Source: Selaginella moellendorffii (lineage: Eukaryota; Streptophyta; Lycopodiopsida; Selaginellales; Selaginellaceae). From it: 64,000 nt of DNA. Positions 21,800 through 32,900 of this stretch are shown piece after piece; within the stretch, counting starts at the first letter, position 1; each line of letters starts with the position of its first letter. The stretch covers positions 413,437 through 477,436 of the forward strand of contig NW_003314359.1 in the NCBI RefSeq assembly GCF_000143415.4, in the 5' to 3' direction. The notes under the pieces are model-generated. The model worked only from the letters and a program-made list of their open reading frames with translations, did no database searches and had not been told where the DNA came from. Both the position numbers and the translations under genes were made by a program.

Positions 21800-22882
21800 C
21801 TTCCACGGGGTTTACAGCGATTCCTGCATTGCCGCCGTGAAGAGATCTCGCTTGGCGCTGGATGGAAGGCCGCTGGATTCGCCTGTCGGCCGCGTCTTTG
21901 AGCCTCGGCATCACAAAGGTCCCATGAATGAGATTTCCCAGCAAGAACACTTGAAACCGGTTGAATCGCAGAGATTCTCAGCCCGACCGCCCGATCCCCA
22001 TGTTATTTCGCCAGATTCTCAGCAGAGAGACCCGATCCCCATGCCAGATCGCGAGATTCTCAGCAAGAGCGCTCGATTCCCATAAGATTCTCAGCCAGAA
22101 CGCTCATGCTACCTCGCAAGAACACATCTACCTCGAAATGCCTCGGGGCGTCCAAGAACTACTGCTCTCCTCGTCATCACCTCCCAATTCTACCTCCATG
22201 GACCAAGAACCTCGCAGATTTCCGCTACTCGCCCGGCACTCTCAAGGATTTCGCGAGCGAAGGGACGGAAATTTCAGCTTCGTCTCCAGCCGTGCCAGCC
22301 GCGCCATTGACAAAAGCAAAGAGAGAAGAGAGAATAAAACGCGACAAGACCTATTCACTCCGCTCACTTTCTTCTATGTGGTGAATATTCCCTTCCCTAC
22401 TAAAACAAAGATTCGCGCGCCCACTAGAAAACTGCCGTACCTTTCAGTTGTTTCTGGCCCATGGGGCCCAACAGAGTGGCCCAGCTTTCTTTCTTTCCCC
22501 AGATTATCAGATTATAAGTACGTAGCTGTCTTGTCACTCTCGGGTATCGAACTCGCGCACGTCATTTGAGCCATGGGCCACAAGTCATCATGTGCCAGAC
22601 CATGTGGTCCAAACCGTCATATAGGCCCCGCCAGGGAAAGCAACCCGGCGTGCGTCTTTGGTGGGCCGCCCTCTCGAAAGTTAGCTACTCGTTCTTTAGC
22701 TACAGCGATAGAGATTCCATATATACCTTTAATCGGTCCTTGTATTACACTTTATTTTTTTCCATCTCATCCCTTCAGGCTGGCAGTAAAACTTCGAAGT
22801 GAGTCCTGGAAAAACTTGAAAGAGTATCAACAATCTCGGCGAGAGAGCATCGGCCGATCGAACTTTAGCTCGAGAGAATGAT
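21800..22882. promoter_or_regulatory. Intergenic region upstream of HD-Zip, with a short tandem repeat
   Basis: It lies between the HD-Zip 5' UTR (-) and the 3' end of the GNAT gene (-). About 21968-22115 holds four imperfect repeats of 30-46 bp starting agattctcagc and mostly containing cgatccccat. A 202-codon plus-strand open frame (21961-22569) crosses it but resembles nothing and is probably chance. A catatatacc TATA-like string is at 22719. No gene is claimed. Confidence 0.45.
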
Positions 22883-24138
22883 TTAGAACGCGGTAAAGCT
22901 TGCCTTGACAGAAGGAGCTGGAACGAGCAGGGTCATTTTCCCCGCACGGGTAGCTTCATGGTAAGTTTTGGAGTTCACGGGTGGCGTCTTTGTGTACAGC
23001 ATAGAGGTGGAGCACAGCGCGTCTGGCTTGAAGCCACAACTTGCGAAGAAAGGCCTGCAGGAGGAAGAGGTAAGCAGTAGCTAGCAATTTCGAGATCCAT
23101 ATCACAATTGGACAGGGACGAGTAGCAGGCTTTTCCCACGAAGGAATAACAAAACAAAAGAGGCCTTACATGTTTTCAGGTCGAGTGAGCACTGAGATGT
23201 CTGCAATGTCCAGTGTGTAGTACATATAACTGTGGAAGACGACAAAGGAAAAAGAAGCCTCGAGTTTAGAACAAAATAATCTTAATAGAAAAACACTCTA
23301 CCGTGCTAGCCGCTGCAAAACATGACGCCCAAGCCCTTGCCTTTGCATCGAAGGAGCAACCTATAAGAGCACTTGTGAACCAATAAGGAAAGATCGCATT
23401 CTCAAATTCTCAAAGTCGAGCAAGTGATCACGACGATGAGCGAAAGGAAAGAAAGATGAGGAAGTCGAGAAGAAAAGAAAACTAGAACGAAAGTATAGCA
23501 AACAAATCAGCCAAAACGAGTACATACCCAGTTCGTGAACACCAACAAGGAAAGATCGCATTCTCAAAGTCGAGGAAGTGATCGCGACAAAGAGCGTGAG
23601 GAAGTCGAGAAAAGAAAACTGGAACAAAGAAATCAGCCAGGGACAGGGATGACTTACCGCCAAGTCGTGGATGGATCCAGCCAGTGTTTTATCAGACACC
23701 GCACGACCAAACGCTACCAAGCACTTGGGAGCTTTGTCGGAGTTTAGACGGTCCCAAACTCCTTCCCTAGCTTCGCTCCACGTCCTTTCCATATAATCAC
23801 CGCCAGGGACTGATCGGCCTTTGACGTAGATCGCCACCGCGATGTCGCTGAAATCCAGAGCCCTCTGGAGCTTCGCATCGTCAACCCTGGAGACGCGTCC
23901 ATCGCCGGCAATCTGTGGAAACTGGTGGCAATTCTGACCTACATTTCGACGATCGCGTCGAAATCCTGGAGAAAGAAAGCGAGGAATCTCTACCTGTCGC
24001 AGCTAGAAGAGCGCCGAGCTCGCTTACGTTGATCACTCGCTTGTCCGTCGTGACGATGAATTTGCCCCCCTTCCTCAGCGACGCTCGCGGGAGGAGGCGA
24101 CATCGCGGCGGTGGCAAGAGAATTAGGGCTCTTGACAT
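22883..24138 (-). CDS. GNAT-family N-acetyltransferase, probably plastid
   Basis: Six exons inferred on the minus strand: 24138-23994, 23938-23658, 23360-23302, 23229-23170, 23054-22883, with the reading frame kept across all joins (five introns are not required; four are seen: 55, 297, 72 and 115 bp, so five exons in total). The acetyl-CoA loop appears as MQRQGLGRHVLQRL (the family's Q/R-x-x-G-x-G/A). It is followed by LDIADISVLTRPEN and FFASCGFKPD, the family's last strand and helix. The N-terminus before KFIVTTDKRVINVSELG is basic and Ser/Arg-rich, compatible with a transit peptide. The layout resembles plant plastid GNATs that acetylate protein N-termini and lysines. An alternative start at 24168 adds ten residues. 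The 297-bp intron contains an internal tandem duplication. Confidence 0.75.
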
Positions 24139-24259
24139 GGATGTAGCCCATGGGTCATGGATGTGCATCGCGGCGGATTACCATGCCGGTCAGGCATGGG
24201 CATGCATGGCCCATGACCATAATGTTTCTACTATTCAAGCTTGAGAGGTCTCTCTTTTG
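24139..24259. promoter_or_regulatory. 121-bp bidirectional promoter between GNAT and S-acyltransferase
   Basis: The start codons of the two divergent genes are only 121 bases apart. The spacer holds an RY element CATGCATG (24201-24208) inside a longer CATG-rich stretch with repeated cccatg/catggg words (24148-24218). RY boxes bind B3-domain factors of the ABI3/FUS3 type. Confidence 0.55.
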
Positions 24260-25910
24260 ATGGAGCTCGTGGATATTCTCCTCGAGGAATGGCTCCTCCT
24301 CGTCTATCTAGGGTTTCTCTTGTTCGTGCTGGTGGCGCTACTGTGTGGCAACTGGCCGGCGTTCGATCGCACGCCTGTTCGTGCGCTGCATTCTTGGATC
24401 GGCGGAGGAGCCTGCGATTGCGTCCAGTAAGTATGATTTAGGTTCTAGAATGGCTAACTCCTCGCATTTCAGGGAAATTCTCCGGCTCTGTCTCGGATCT
24501 AGAGGTGTCCGAGGCTACGAATTTGTAGAACATATTTGCTGCGAGCGGCCAAATCCAATTTTGCAGGTTTGTTCTCTCTCGATCGATAAGTTTTTGCTAC
24601 GATTGATCGGTCGTTCCTGTGCGTAGCTCTTTTACTTGTCTCTTATCGTTGGAGGTTTCTCTGTCTTCTACTCCACTTCCTTCAAGTACATTCCCGGGAG
24701 ATTTCTTTCCTCGATACACAGGTATGGCAGCCCTTCTTTCGTGACCATTCTCAAGTTATTTTTGCGATCAGATTTTTGGGACCTTCGGCAGTTTTAGTGG
24801 GCATCGCCATCTTTTTGCTAGCTAGTTTTTCTGATCCTGGAACAATCACTGCTTCGAACTTGGCTACGCACGAAGACATCTATCCTTTTGATGGCATCAT
24901 TTACACGGAGAAGATCTGTCCAACGTGCAACATTCCACGGTGAGGGAGCCAGATTTCTTTCTTCTGAAGTCAATCTAACATGTTACCTACGTTTGCAGAC
25001 CAGCAAGATCAAAACACTGCAGCATTTGTAACCGCTGCATTGCCCGTTTTGATCACCACTGTGGATGGATGGTCAGTCCTGCATCTTGTTTGTGTGAAGA
25101 CGAGCTTTCTTGTTCTGTTGTTTGTGGTCGAACATAGCGTCTTACCTCAACTTGTTGCAGAACACTTGCATCGGCGCCAACAATCTCAGATACTTCGTAT
25201 TCTTTTTGATCTGGTAGGCCGGATTATTCTAGCAAAATCACTGAAAACTTAGCTTCTTTTCTTGTCAGGCACTCTATACTCTGCTGCTACGGAGTCAGCC
25301 TGTTGGTAGCCATACTTGCCGGAGAGGTCATGAGATATGGAGTCATGGAAAGGCTATCATGTGAGTTTCAGGTCTTCAGCTGCTTGACTAGTAGTCGTTT
25401 TTGCAGTTTATGGAATGGTCACTTTCTATGACAAGCTGCCACATCTTGTGCAGGTATGAAAGTTTGTATCGCCGAATTTAATGGTTTCTGATGTTTTGTT
25501 TGACGCCAGTGGGTGATAACATTCTACAATCATCAAGTGCTCCTACTCATGTTCTTGTTCGTCGTCTCGATTCTACTGGCGTCTTTTCTGGTCTATCACT
25601 TGTACTTGATAGCCAGGAACACCACAACAAACGAGGTCAGTGTTTTAGATTCTTCGTTTGCTCTTACTGGCACTTACAGGTCTACAAATGGGAAGCTTAC
25701 ACGAGATGGTACACTGATGCTAATGGTAAATCTGAAGATCCTGGCAAAACGTCGAAGTCACTCTGGAATGGTTGCGGGTTTTGGAGTGCTAGAAGGGAAT
25801 CCGATCCGGATAGAGCTGAAAATATATACAACAGCGGAATGGCAAGGAACTTCTGCGAGGTTCTCTTTCCGTTGAAACACAAAGACAAAGTTCACTCGAA
25901 GCAGAGGTAA
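24260..25910 (+). CDS. DHHC-type protein S-acyltransferase (PAT17-like)
   Basis: Ten exons (24260-24426, 24473-24566, 24627-24721, 24772-24939, 24999-25071, 25161-25213, 25269-25360, 25407-25453, 25510-25635, 25680-25910) total 381 residues. It transfers palmitate to cysteines of membrane proteins. The zinc-finger DHHC core reads [18 protein letters not shown], then [17 protein letters not shown], with the catalytic Cys in DHHC. The TTxE motif is present as TTNE near 25620-25634. Hydrophobic segments lie at the N-terminus (residues ~9-29), before the finger (two), and after it (two), as in six-pass plant PATs. Introns are 44-89 bp. The stop lies 77 bp from the stop of the convergent SUVR3-like gene. 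Confidence 0.93.
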
Positions 25911-25987
25911 CCAAAACACCATTTTTGTTTCTTACAGTGATCTTACAGACAATATATACCCGAAAGAAGATCCATGTCTAGAAAGGC

Positions 25988-27271
25988 TCATGTTTTTTCA
26001 GAAGGCAGGATTCCTCGGCACTGGCTTGTTCCACAAAAACAGGCCCTCGAACTCGATTCTAGTCCCGGTTCGACGACACCATAGCTGAAAGTAAGTTCTT
26101 GGCCTGACTGGATCTCTTTGCGCGTGAAGAAAGCCAGCCTGGGGACGCAGCAGCCTGCTGAGCGGACGAGGCACGAGAGGAGATTGCCACCGTCGCAGGA
26201 GTGATTGATGAACCTGGCAATGTTGCCTACGTTGGTGGCATCGATGTTGAATCGCAGGCATGCGTCGCCCGATGGAAGATGTTCTCTCACCACCAAAAGG
26301 CTCGTAACTCTCGGGGATTGGTCGTAAGTTTGGTGCCTTTTCCGAGCTTCCTTGGTCGTCAAGAGCTCTCCTGCACAAACGCGAAGAGACAAAGGAGCAC
26401 GATAAGTAGAAGGAAGAACTTTTCTTTCTTACCAGCGTACTCGCAGATGAAAGCTCCCGGTTTGATGTCCTGCGCTGCATGTAAGCTCCAGCCTTTGGTT
26501 GGATGCCTCACAACCTTGAGCTCGGCGGAGGCGCCGCGCTGGGAGAGCCTGTGGCAGCACTGGATGGTGCACGAGCAAGCAGGGCCGCACTCGTAGATCA
26601 GTGGAAGATCGGCGGGAGTTGGAGCTTCTTCTTCTCTCTGGTTTTGGAAACTCAAGAGCCTGGGAGAGTTTGAATCGTATGCTCGCTCGCCGAAGATCGT
26701 CCGACCGCAGGGACAGGAGCTGGACGAGAGCCGCCTTTTCTTTTTGCTCGGGAGTGCTTCGTCGCTATCATCATCTTCATCCTGGATCAAAGTCTTTAGG
26801 CACGAACGAGAAAAGAGAAAATTACCAGAAGTTCGATCGCGCTAGTCAAATCATCCGGTGCCTGTGAAGGAAATCCTGACAACTTTCAGCCCCTAAGAGA
26901 AGGAAACCAGGAAATTCTCTCATCATACCTGGATCTTCTTGTTCTCCTCGGCAGCAGTCAATGCAGCGGCAACCATCGCCTCCAAACTGCCCGTAATCAA
27001 AACCAGCGGCATTCTTCTCGGAAATGGATCTCGGAAAGGCAAATGCCCTCCTCTCCCTCGCAAGAACAGACACCGGCGAGTACTCGAAGTAAGGGTAGCG
27101 GCATTCGTCCACGCAATTCACCACCGGGATCCCGAAGCCTTCCAACCCTTGCGCTGCATCCGCGGCACGGCACGATGTGAGATCCCTTGCTGCCGCTGCC
27201 ATCGTCCTGCAAGTGAGCGCCAGCGCTGCCACATCGCGCGGCTCGAGCCACGGCAAGACATTCTCCATCAA
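25988..27271 (-). CDS. SUVR3-like SET-domain histone H3K9 methyltransferase
   Basis: Four exons: 27271-26929, 26875-26826 (a 50-bp exon), 26781-26433, 26370-25988, in frame, 374 residues. The protein has an F-box-like helical N-terminus (VLPWLEPRDVAALALTCRTM). A Cys-rich pre-SET follows (CRCIDCC, then CGPACSCTIQCCHRL). The SET domain contains RFINHSCDGGN (AdoMet-binding NHS) and ELTFSYG. The post-SET is CFCGTSQCRG. SU(VAR)3-9-related proteins methylate H3K9 and silence transposons. It lacks the YDG/SRA domain of SUVH proteins, which with its small size points to SUVR3. A basic KKKRR patch near residue 170 may be a nuclear signal. Four W-boxes stand 47-78 bp upstream of the start. Confidence 0.88.
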
Positions 27272-27317
27272 GAACCCTAAAATTAACGGGAATGCAAGAA
27301 CCCTGAAATAAAAATCA

Positions 27318-27349
27318 TTGACTACAGATTTGACTGTTGACCGTTGACT
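27318..27349. promoter_or_regulatory. Cluster of four W-boxes
   Basis: Four TTGAC[T/C] elements on the plus strand at 27318, 27330, 27337 and 27344, spaced 12, 7 and 7 bases. This is the core bound by WRKY factors. The cluster lies 47 bp upstream of the SUVR3-like start codon (minus strand) and about 70 bp beyond the 3' end of the DP gene. Confidence 0.6.
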
Positions 27350-27420
27350 TAAACAAGAATCTCTTGCAACCTCTTATTGCAAAAAACGTTCTTGGGCGAT
27401 AATGCTTTTTCCCTCGGTAC

Positions 27421-29213
27421 TTAGTGCTCCTGTTTGACGCGGGCCTTGAGAATTCCTGGCAGTGGCGGCGGCGAGAGGCCATTTTTCATCATCCGGGGGG
27501 ACCGACCGTGGTGGTGGTGGTGATACATGCTCGGCAGAGGGGAGGAGCCATCGTCCATCGGGCTCGCGTCGAAGCCTCCATTCTCGTGCTTGGATCCCCC
27601 ACCAGGCTTGGCCCCCGGGTCGCAGAAATTCATGGCTTTGAGGATGGAGGCGTCGTCGTGGAGCTCGAATGGCGAGCTGGAACAGAGAAAGTTGATTGTA
27701 GTCGCGAGAAAAGAAGGCAAAGCTATTTGGTACCTGTTGAAATCGAAGTGAACTACTTGCATGTCTTCGGATATCTCGACTTCCACGGTTGCTTGGGGTC
27801 GAGTCTGTAGGGGCGAGTCAGCATTTAAACAGCATCGCTGGGAAGAGAAAACTCTTACCTGTACAAGAATGAAAGGCAATGCAACGCCTCCAGCAGGAAA
27901 GTTCCCAGTGCCGTTGTACATTCTCTCATTCCGATGAATGAGATTTTGAATGCCTACGATCTTCCACAAAGTTTTAACGTCAGGACAGTGAGCCAGAAAT
28001 AAATCAGAAAAATCCGCGGACCTGATCTTGCAGCTCTTGTAGATACTTCTTCTTCTTTTCTATCCTCGAGCGGACGCGCAGCTGTTCTTCCTGCACGAAC
28101 TGTAGGTCATAAAACTACTTCAACTTAATCGAAAAACCGCATGGGAACCTACCTTCAGCTGCTCGGCATCGGTGAAACTGGTGCTTGGGAGCCCTTTCCA
28201 TTGGATCTCCTTCTTTTCTTTGGATATAATGTCCATGGCCATAAGAACGTTCAGAGCATCGTACACACGTCTTCTGATGTTTTTCTCATCGTACTGCTGA
28301 TGTAAAGAGAGATAAATTAGAGCCATAACATCAGTACAAAAACTGGCTAAGAAAGCTTCACCTGGTCCGGAGAGCCGACTAGACCATTTGGATTTGTGAA
28401 CTCGGCTACAAGCTCGTCGGCCACCTGACGGATCACCGTGTCAGAAATTTACAAAAAGGAACACACAGGAGATGAAAGCTTACTTCGTTATAAGTCGTAC
28501 GGCCTTTGCTTTCGACTTTCTCACAAACTGAAAGAATAGCGGAGCATTGCAGTGATACGTTCGGAACGATAAGAGATCGATGCTTTACCTTTCATGCTAA
28601 AATGCCGCAATCCCTTGCCTCCTTTCTCTCCCCCAATCGCTGCACGATGCCCACGCTTCTTCTTTCTACTGTCTTACGTGATTCCTCAGTGGTTCGAGAG
28701 AAAAAAAGACTCAAAGCTAACATACCCGACCATGTCTGGAGAAGCTGGCTCGTCATAGCTCTCGGCTTGTGAAAACCTCCCGGTGGCTTCATTTGATCCG
28801 GGAGTAAACATTGCAACGTCGCTGCATCGGGAAGGAGATCCCATGCTTCCACTGTCCATCGAGACTGATGGACCAGCAAACCGTCCGGACGTACTTGGCG
28901 AAAGATTGTTATTGCATGGAAGATCGGATCCTCCGTAGAACTGACTTTGATCGCCTGACAAGGAAAACAAAGTAAGCCAAAGATCTTGTATGACAATCGA
29001 GCTTATCTTGACCGACAACCACGTTCTCACCATTGCGCGGGCGCAAGTTCATCACATCGTCCACGGAGATCCTCGTGCTACTTCTCGTAGCTGTCTTAAA
29101 ACCAGAATTATTGATCCCTTTCTTAGTAGATCCTGGAGCATACACACACCAAACTTGAGCTTCACCGAGAAAAAAAAAACCAAAAGTTAGGGCGCGAAAA
29201 CACACATACCCAT
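27421..29213 (-). CDS. DP protein, E2F dimerisation partner
   Basis: Eleven coding exons inferred on the minus strand: 29213-29210, 29132-29031, 28954-28726, 28668-28589, 28527-28484, 28424-28362, 28293-28153, 28090-28022, 27960-27859, 27804-27734, 27676-27421; total 386 residues. The winged-helix DNA-binding domain reads [29 protein letters not shown], and [16 protein letters not shown] with the DP-specific [11 protein letters not shown]. The dimerisation coiled coil follows ([15 protein letters not shown]). DP pairs with E2F to control cell-cycle genes. The C-terminus has a His run (YHHHHHG). Only four coding nucleotides (ATGG) precede the first coding intron; this start is the first in-frame ATG after a stop and is the least certain part. 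Confidence 0.88.
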
Positions 29214-29937
29214 CCCCGTGACGAATTCTTCGCCGTAGTCGCAAAGAAATCGCTGCCGATTCCGGGCGCTCAGCAGCAAGAACTCATTGCGCTAGCTCCT
29301 GCCGCGCTCCTGGCCGCCAGAAAATCCCGACCTCCTCAAAAACCCTATAAGCCCAACACTGAAAGAATGAGCGCCCCCGCGAATCTATCCCCGGCAATGG
29401 CGCACGAAATGTGACGCTGCTGCTGCTAAGAGTGTGATTCGCGAGTGACACTCGCCATAGCTCTCTCCCTCTTCTCTCCCTTGTTATAAATGGCGGGGAA
29501 ACTGTAAAGGTAGTCTGTTAACTGGGTATCTGTTATCTTACACTTAAAACCGGTGCCCAGGATATTCCGTCAGCATGACGGTAGATGCCAAATTGCTGTC
29601 GAACCGCCACGTGGAGGACGTGCCCCGTGGCGGTCGCTCCACCTCCACCAGCCGGTCACTTGTATTACGTGGCCGTGCCGTTCATTGAGGATTTTGCCTT
29701 ATGTGTTTATCGTCCAGGGAGGGGGCTTTGCTTCTAGATTAGGTTTGGCATATGTGTAGCTGCCAGAGTGCTTGCATTGAGCTGGAATGCGCAGCTCAAA
29801 TTTTGACCTATTGGAGCGCTATAGAGTCGAATCGATCGCAGGAGGCGATCGCTTTGGCAGAGATTTAGTCGATGAAGGATCGCTTGATCGGAGGTAATGT
29901 GGGCTAGCTAGAGAGCAATCGCTTTGGTGCTTCAGCC
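29214..29937. promoter_or_regulatory. Divergent promoter region between DP and VPS13
   Basis: 724 bases separate the two start codons. A pyrimidine-rich run and a ttataaa string (29484-29490) are visible. An open frame at 29553-29759 is unrecognised. No gene is claimed here. Confidence 0.45.
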
Positions 29938-32900
29938 ATGTTGGAGGACTACGTTGCGTTCTATCTCCAAAAGTATTTGGGGAAGTACGTCAAAGGGGTC
30001 TCCAAGGAGGCCTTGAAGATCAGTGCATGGCAAGGTACTCCGTTTTCTTTTTGGTTTCCTCTTTTGACTTTGAGATTTCTCAGGAAATGTGGAGCTCACG
30101 AATATGCAGCTCAAACCGGAAGCTTTACTGGAATTGAAGCTCCCGATTAAAGTCAAAGCTGGATTTCTGGGATCCGTAAAATTGAAAGTTCCGTGGAGCC
30201 GGCTGGGACAAGAGCCTGTTATTGTGACTCTTGATCGCATATTTGTGCTGGCGGAGCCTTCATTCAAGGTCGAAGGTGTTGATGACGATGCGGTTGAAGA
30301 AGCCAGATATCAGTATATCAAGGCAAGCGTTTTGCCATTTCTCTAAATCTGGATCTTCTTGTGTTTAATTTTCTCGTCATCGCTGTAGGAACATGAAACC
30401 GCTCTTGTCACTTCTACGCAAGACCAAGGGCAGCAGCAACAGCCCGAGATGGTGCGTACCTTGAGCTTAGTAATGGTTTACTGTACTGAACCTTTTTTGT
30501 TTTCCACTCTAGAATAACTCTTGGCTGGGATCGTTGATTGGAACTATAATTTCCAATATAAAGCTTTCTGTTACAAACATTCACATCAGATTTGAGGACA
30601 CTGAAAGGTACGTTGGATTTTTCTCGAACTTTTCTCCTGATTCGTTTCTTCTTTAGCAATCCTGAGCAGCCATTTGCCATTGGAGTTACTCTGGAAAAAC
30701 TTGCTGCTGTTACTGTTGATGACAATGGGAAAGAGCTATTTGTCTCCGGGGGCGCGTTAGATAAAATCAACAAGGTAGAGATTTGAATTTTCTTGTGTCC
30801 ATATTTCGTTAATGTTGGCCGCTGTGCAGTCCGGTGAGCTGAAAAGGCTAGCATTTTATTTCGATTGCAAGTCGAAACCATGGGACTTGGACTTTGAAAG
30901 TCTTTCGCCTGAAGGCTGGAGCAAGGCATGCTTGTAGTTTTTGTTTTTGGACGTATGCTTGACGTTTACTATCAGGCATTTGAACCTGGTGTTCGCGAGG
31001 ATGCTGAGAAAGTCCACCACGCGTTTCTCTTACAGCCCGTGGATGGCATGGCACGTTACAGTAAACTAGGCACACGTGACGAAAGAAGTGCGGACAAACC
31101 TGCTCAAACTGCAGCAGTCGTGCTTGAAAATGTTACACTTTGTCTTTCAGAGGTAACATTTTTTTTTAATGTGCAAGCTAACCAGGATTGTTAAACAGCC
31201 CCAATATCGGGATGTATTGACGCTTTTCGACAACATTTCGACGTTCAACATGCGTGTAGAACATGCACATTATCGCCCAAAAGTTACAGTTGCAGAAGAT
31301 CCAGCAGCTTGGTGGCAATATGCCATTAAAGCTACAATAGAAAAGAACAGGAAGGCCAGGTATTTTAACATCTTTATGTTTTGGCAAGCTCTGATGGGAG
31401 GTTTGCAGTGGCCATTTGAGCTGGGATCAGCTTTTACACCATGCACGTATGCGGAAACAGTACCTGTCTAGCTATGCAAAATGTTTGCTGGCAAATCCCG
31501 ATCGTATTTCAATCAATGATGATGATGGGATCAGACAGCTTGAATCAAGTCTCAACAAGGATGTTATTGTTCAATGGAGGTGGATACGAATTTATTTAGT
31601 TATTAATTTCTCCTTTTGTTGCTCTTACCATTGTTTTTCAGAACTATTGCGCATACACTGGCAGATCAAGCTAGAAGAGAGAATGCTGAGCATGAGAAAG
31701 AACAAGCTAAAAAAAGATGGTGGCCGTTCGGATGGTAAGGTCGACGTACTCTTCTGGTGACGTGATCAATCGTTCGACGTTTTTTCTCAGGGGTGGCCAA
31801 TCTGATGGGGGCGGTGAACCAAGAGGCCTCTCCGATGACGAATGGCAGCAATTGAATCAAGCTATTGGCTATCAAGAAGGCAAGCCGTCGACCTTGATGC
31901 CGGGTCAGGACGCACCAAATATGCTGCATACTGTTTTGCAAGTTCAAATGCATTACAACGCGTCGAAACTCATTTCGGAAAACGAAGAGGAGCTTCTAAC
32001 CCTGTCTTGCGAAGGGCTACAAAGTAGTATCAGGCTTTATTCGGAAGCCAAAGACTTCGATCTCAAACTCGAGTCGTACAAAATCTGTTGTCCCGAAGGA
32101 TTACTTGCGGAGGTACAGTTACGCTCTTTTTCTGTCATACTTCCTTACTGTTTTCCTCTCTAGAGTGCCAGTCATCTTGATGCTCTGAGTGCCACATTTT
32201 CGTTAGCTCCAGTGAATGAGGATCTTGACTGGAGTCTGTCTGCAGGAGCCTCTCCTTGCTATATTACGGTGAGTCTCACAGCATTAGTGTAAGATTTGCG
32301 TACTATCTATCTTTTTCTGCAGTACCACAAAGCAAGCATCGACAGGGTCATTGCGTTTTTCAGTAGCAGGACATCTGTAAGCCGTGAAGTTGCAATACAG
32401 ACGGCTGCGGCATTTCAGGTAAGAGAATGACTTTAGTGGTTTCGGCTTTGCTTACTCTTGTCTCTACTTTTGAAGATGACTTTGGACGAAGTTACAAGGA
32501 AAACGCAACAGCAATTCAATGAGGCTTTAAAAAATCGTCCCAGGTAGAGGCAAATTTATTTGAACTAGCTGTTATATACTTGTTGCAGGTTCTCATTATT
32601 TTTGGACATAGCTGCTCCCAAAGTCACCATTCCAACAGATTTTTATCCAAAAAACTCACAGCGGACTAAACTCATGCTTGATTTGGGGCATTTCAAAATG
32701 AAGACGGAACGGGTATTGCTCTTGTTATATGATTGAATCTGAATCTAAAAATCTTCACACAGGGTGAAGAGCAACGAATTTCCCAGGAGGAGAGTGAGAT
32801 GTACATGTGCTTCAAAATGCAGCTAAACGACGTGTCTGGCTTTTTGGTTGACGGCGACTGCGATTGGGATGCGGTTCACTCTTCCAAAGATTCAGGAGTT

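Noticed and set aside
21968-22115. CRISPR-like repeat array
   Set aside because: Units vary in length and sequence without constant spacers, and the genome is eukaryotic.
22530-22560. tRNA T-arm-like string (gggtatcgaactcgc)
   Set aside because: No cloverleaf could be built around it; anticodon and acceptor stems are missing.
21961-22569. 202-codon plus-strand frame upstream of HD-Zip
   Set aside because: No recognisable domain, crosses a tandem repeat, and lies in the promoter of the minus-strand gene.
29484-29500. Possible E2F site (ggcggggaaa) upstream of DP
   Set aside because: Its reverse complement TTTCCCCGCC has one C too many compared with TTTCCCGCC, so it is only a near match.
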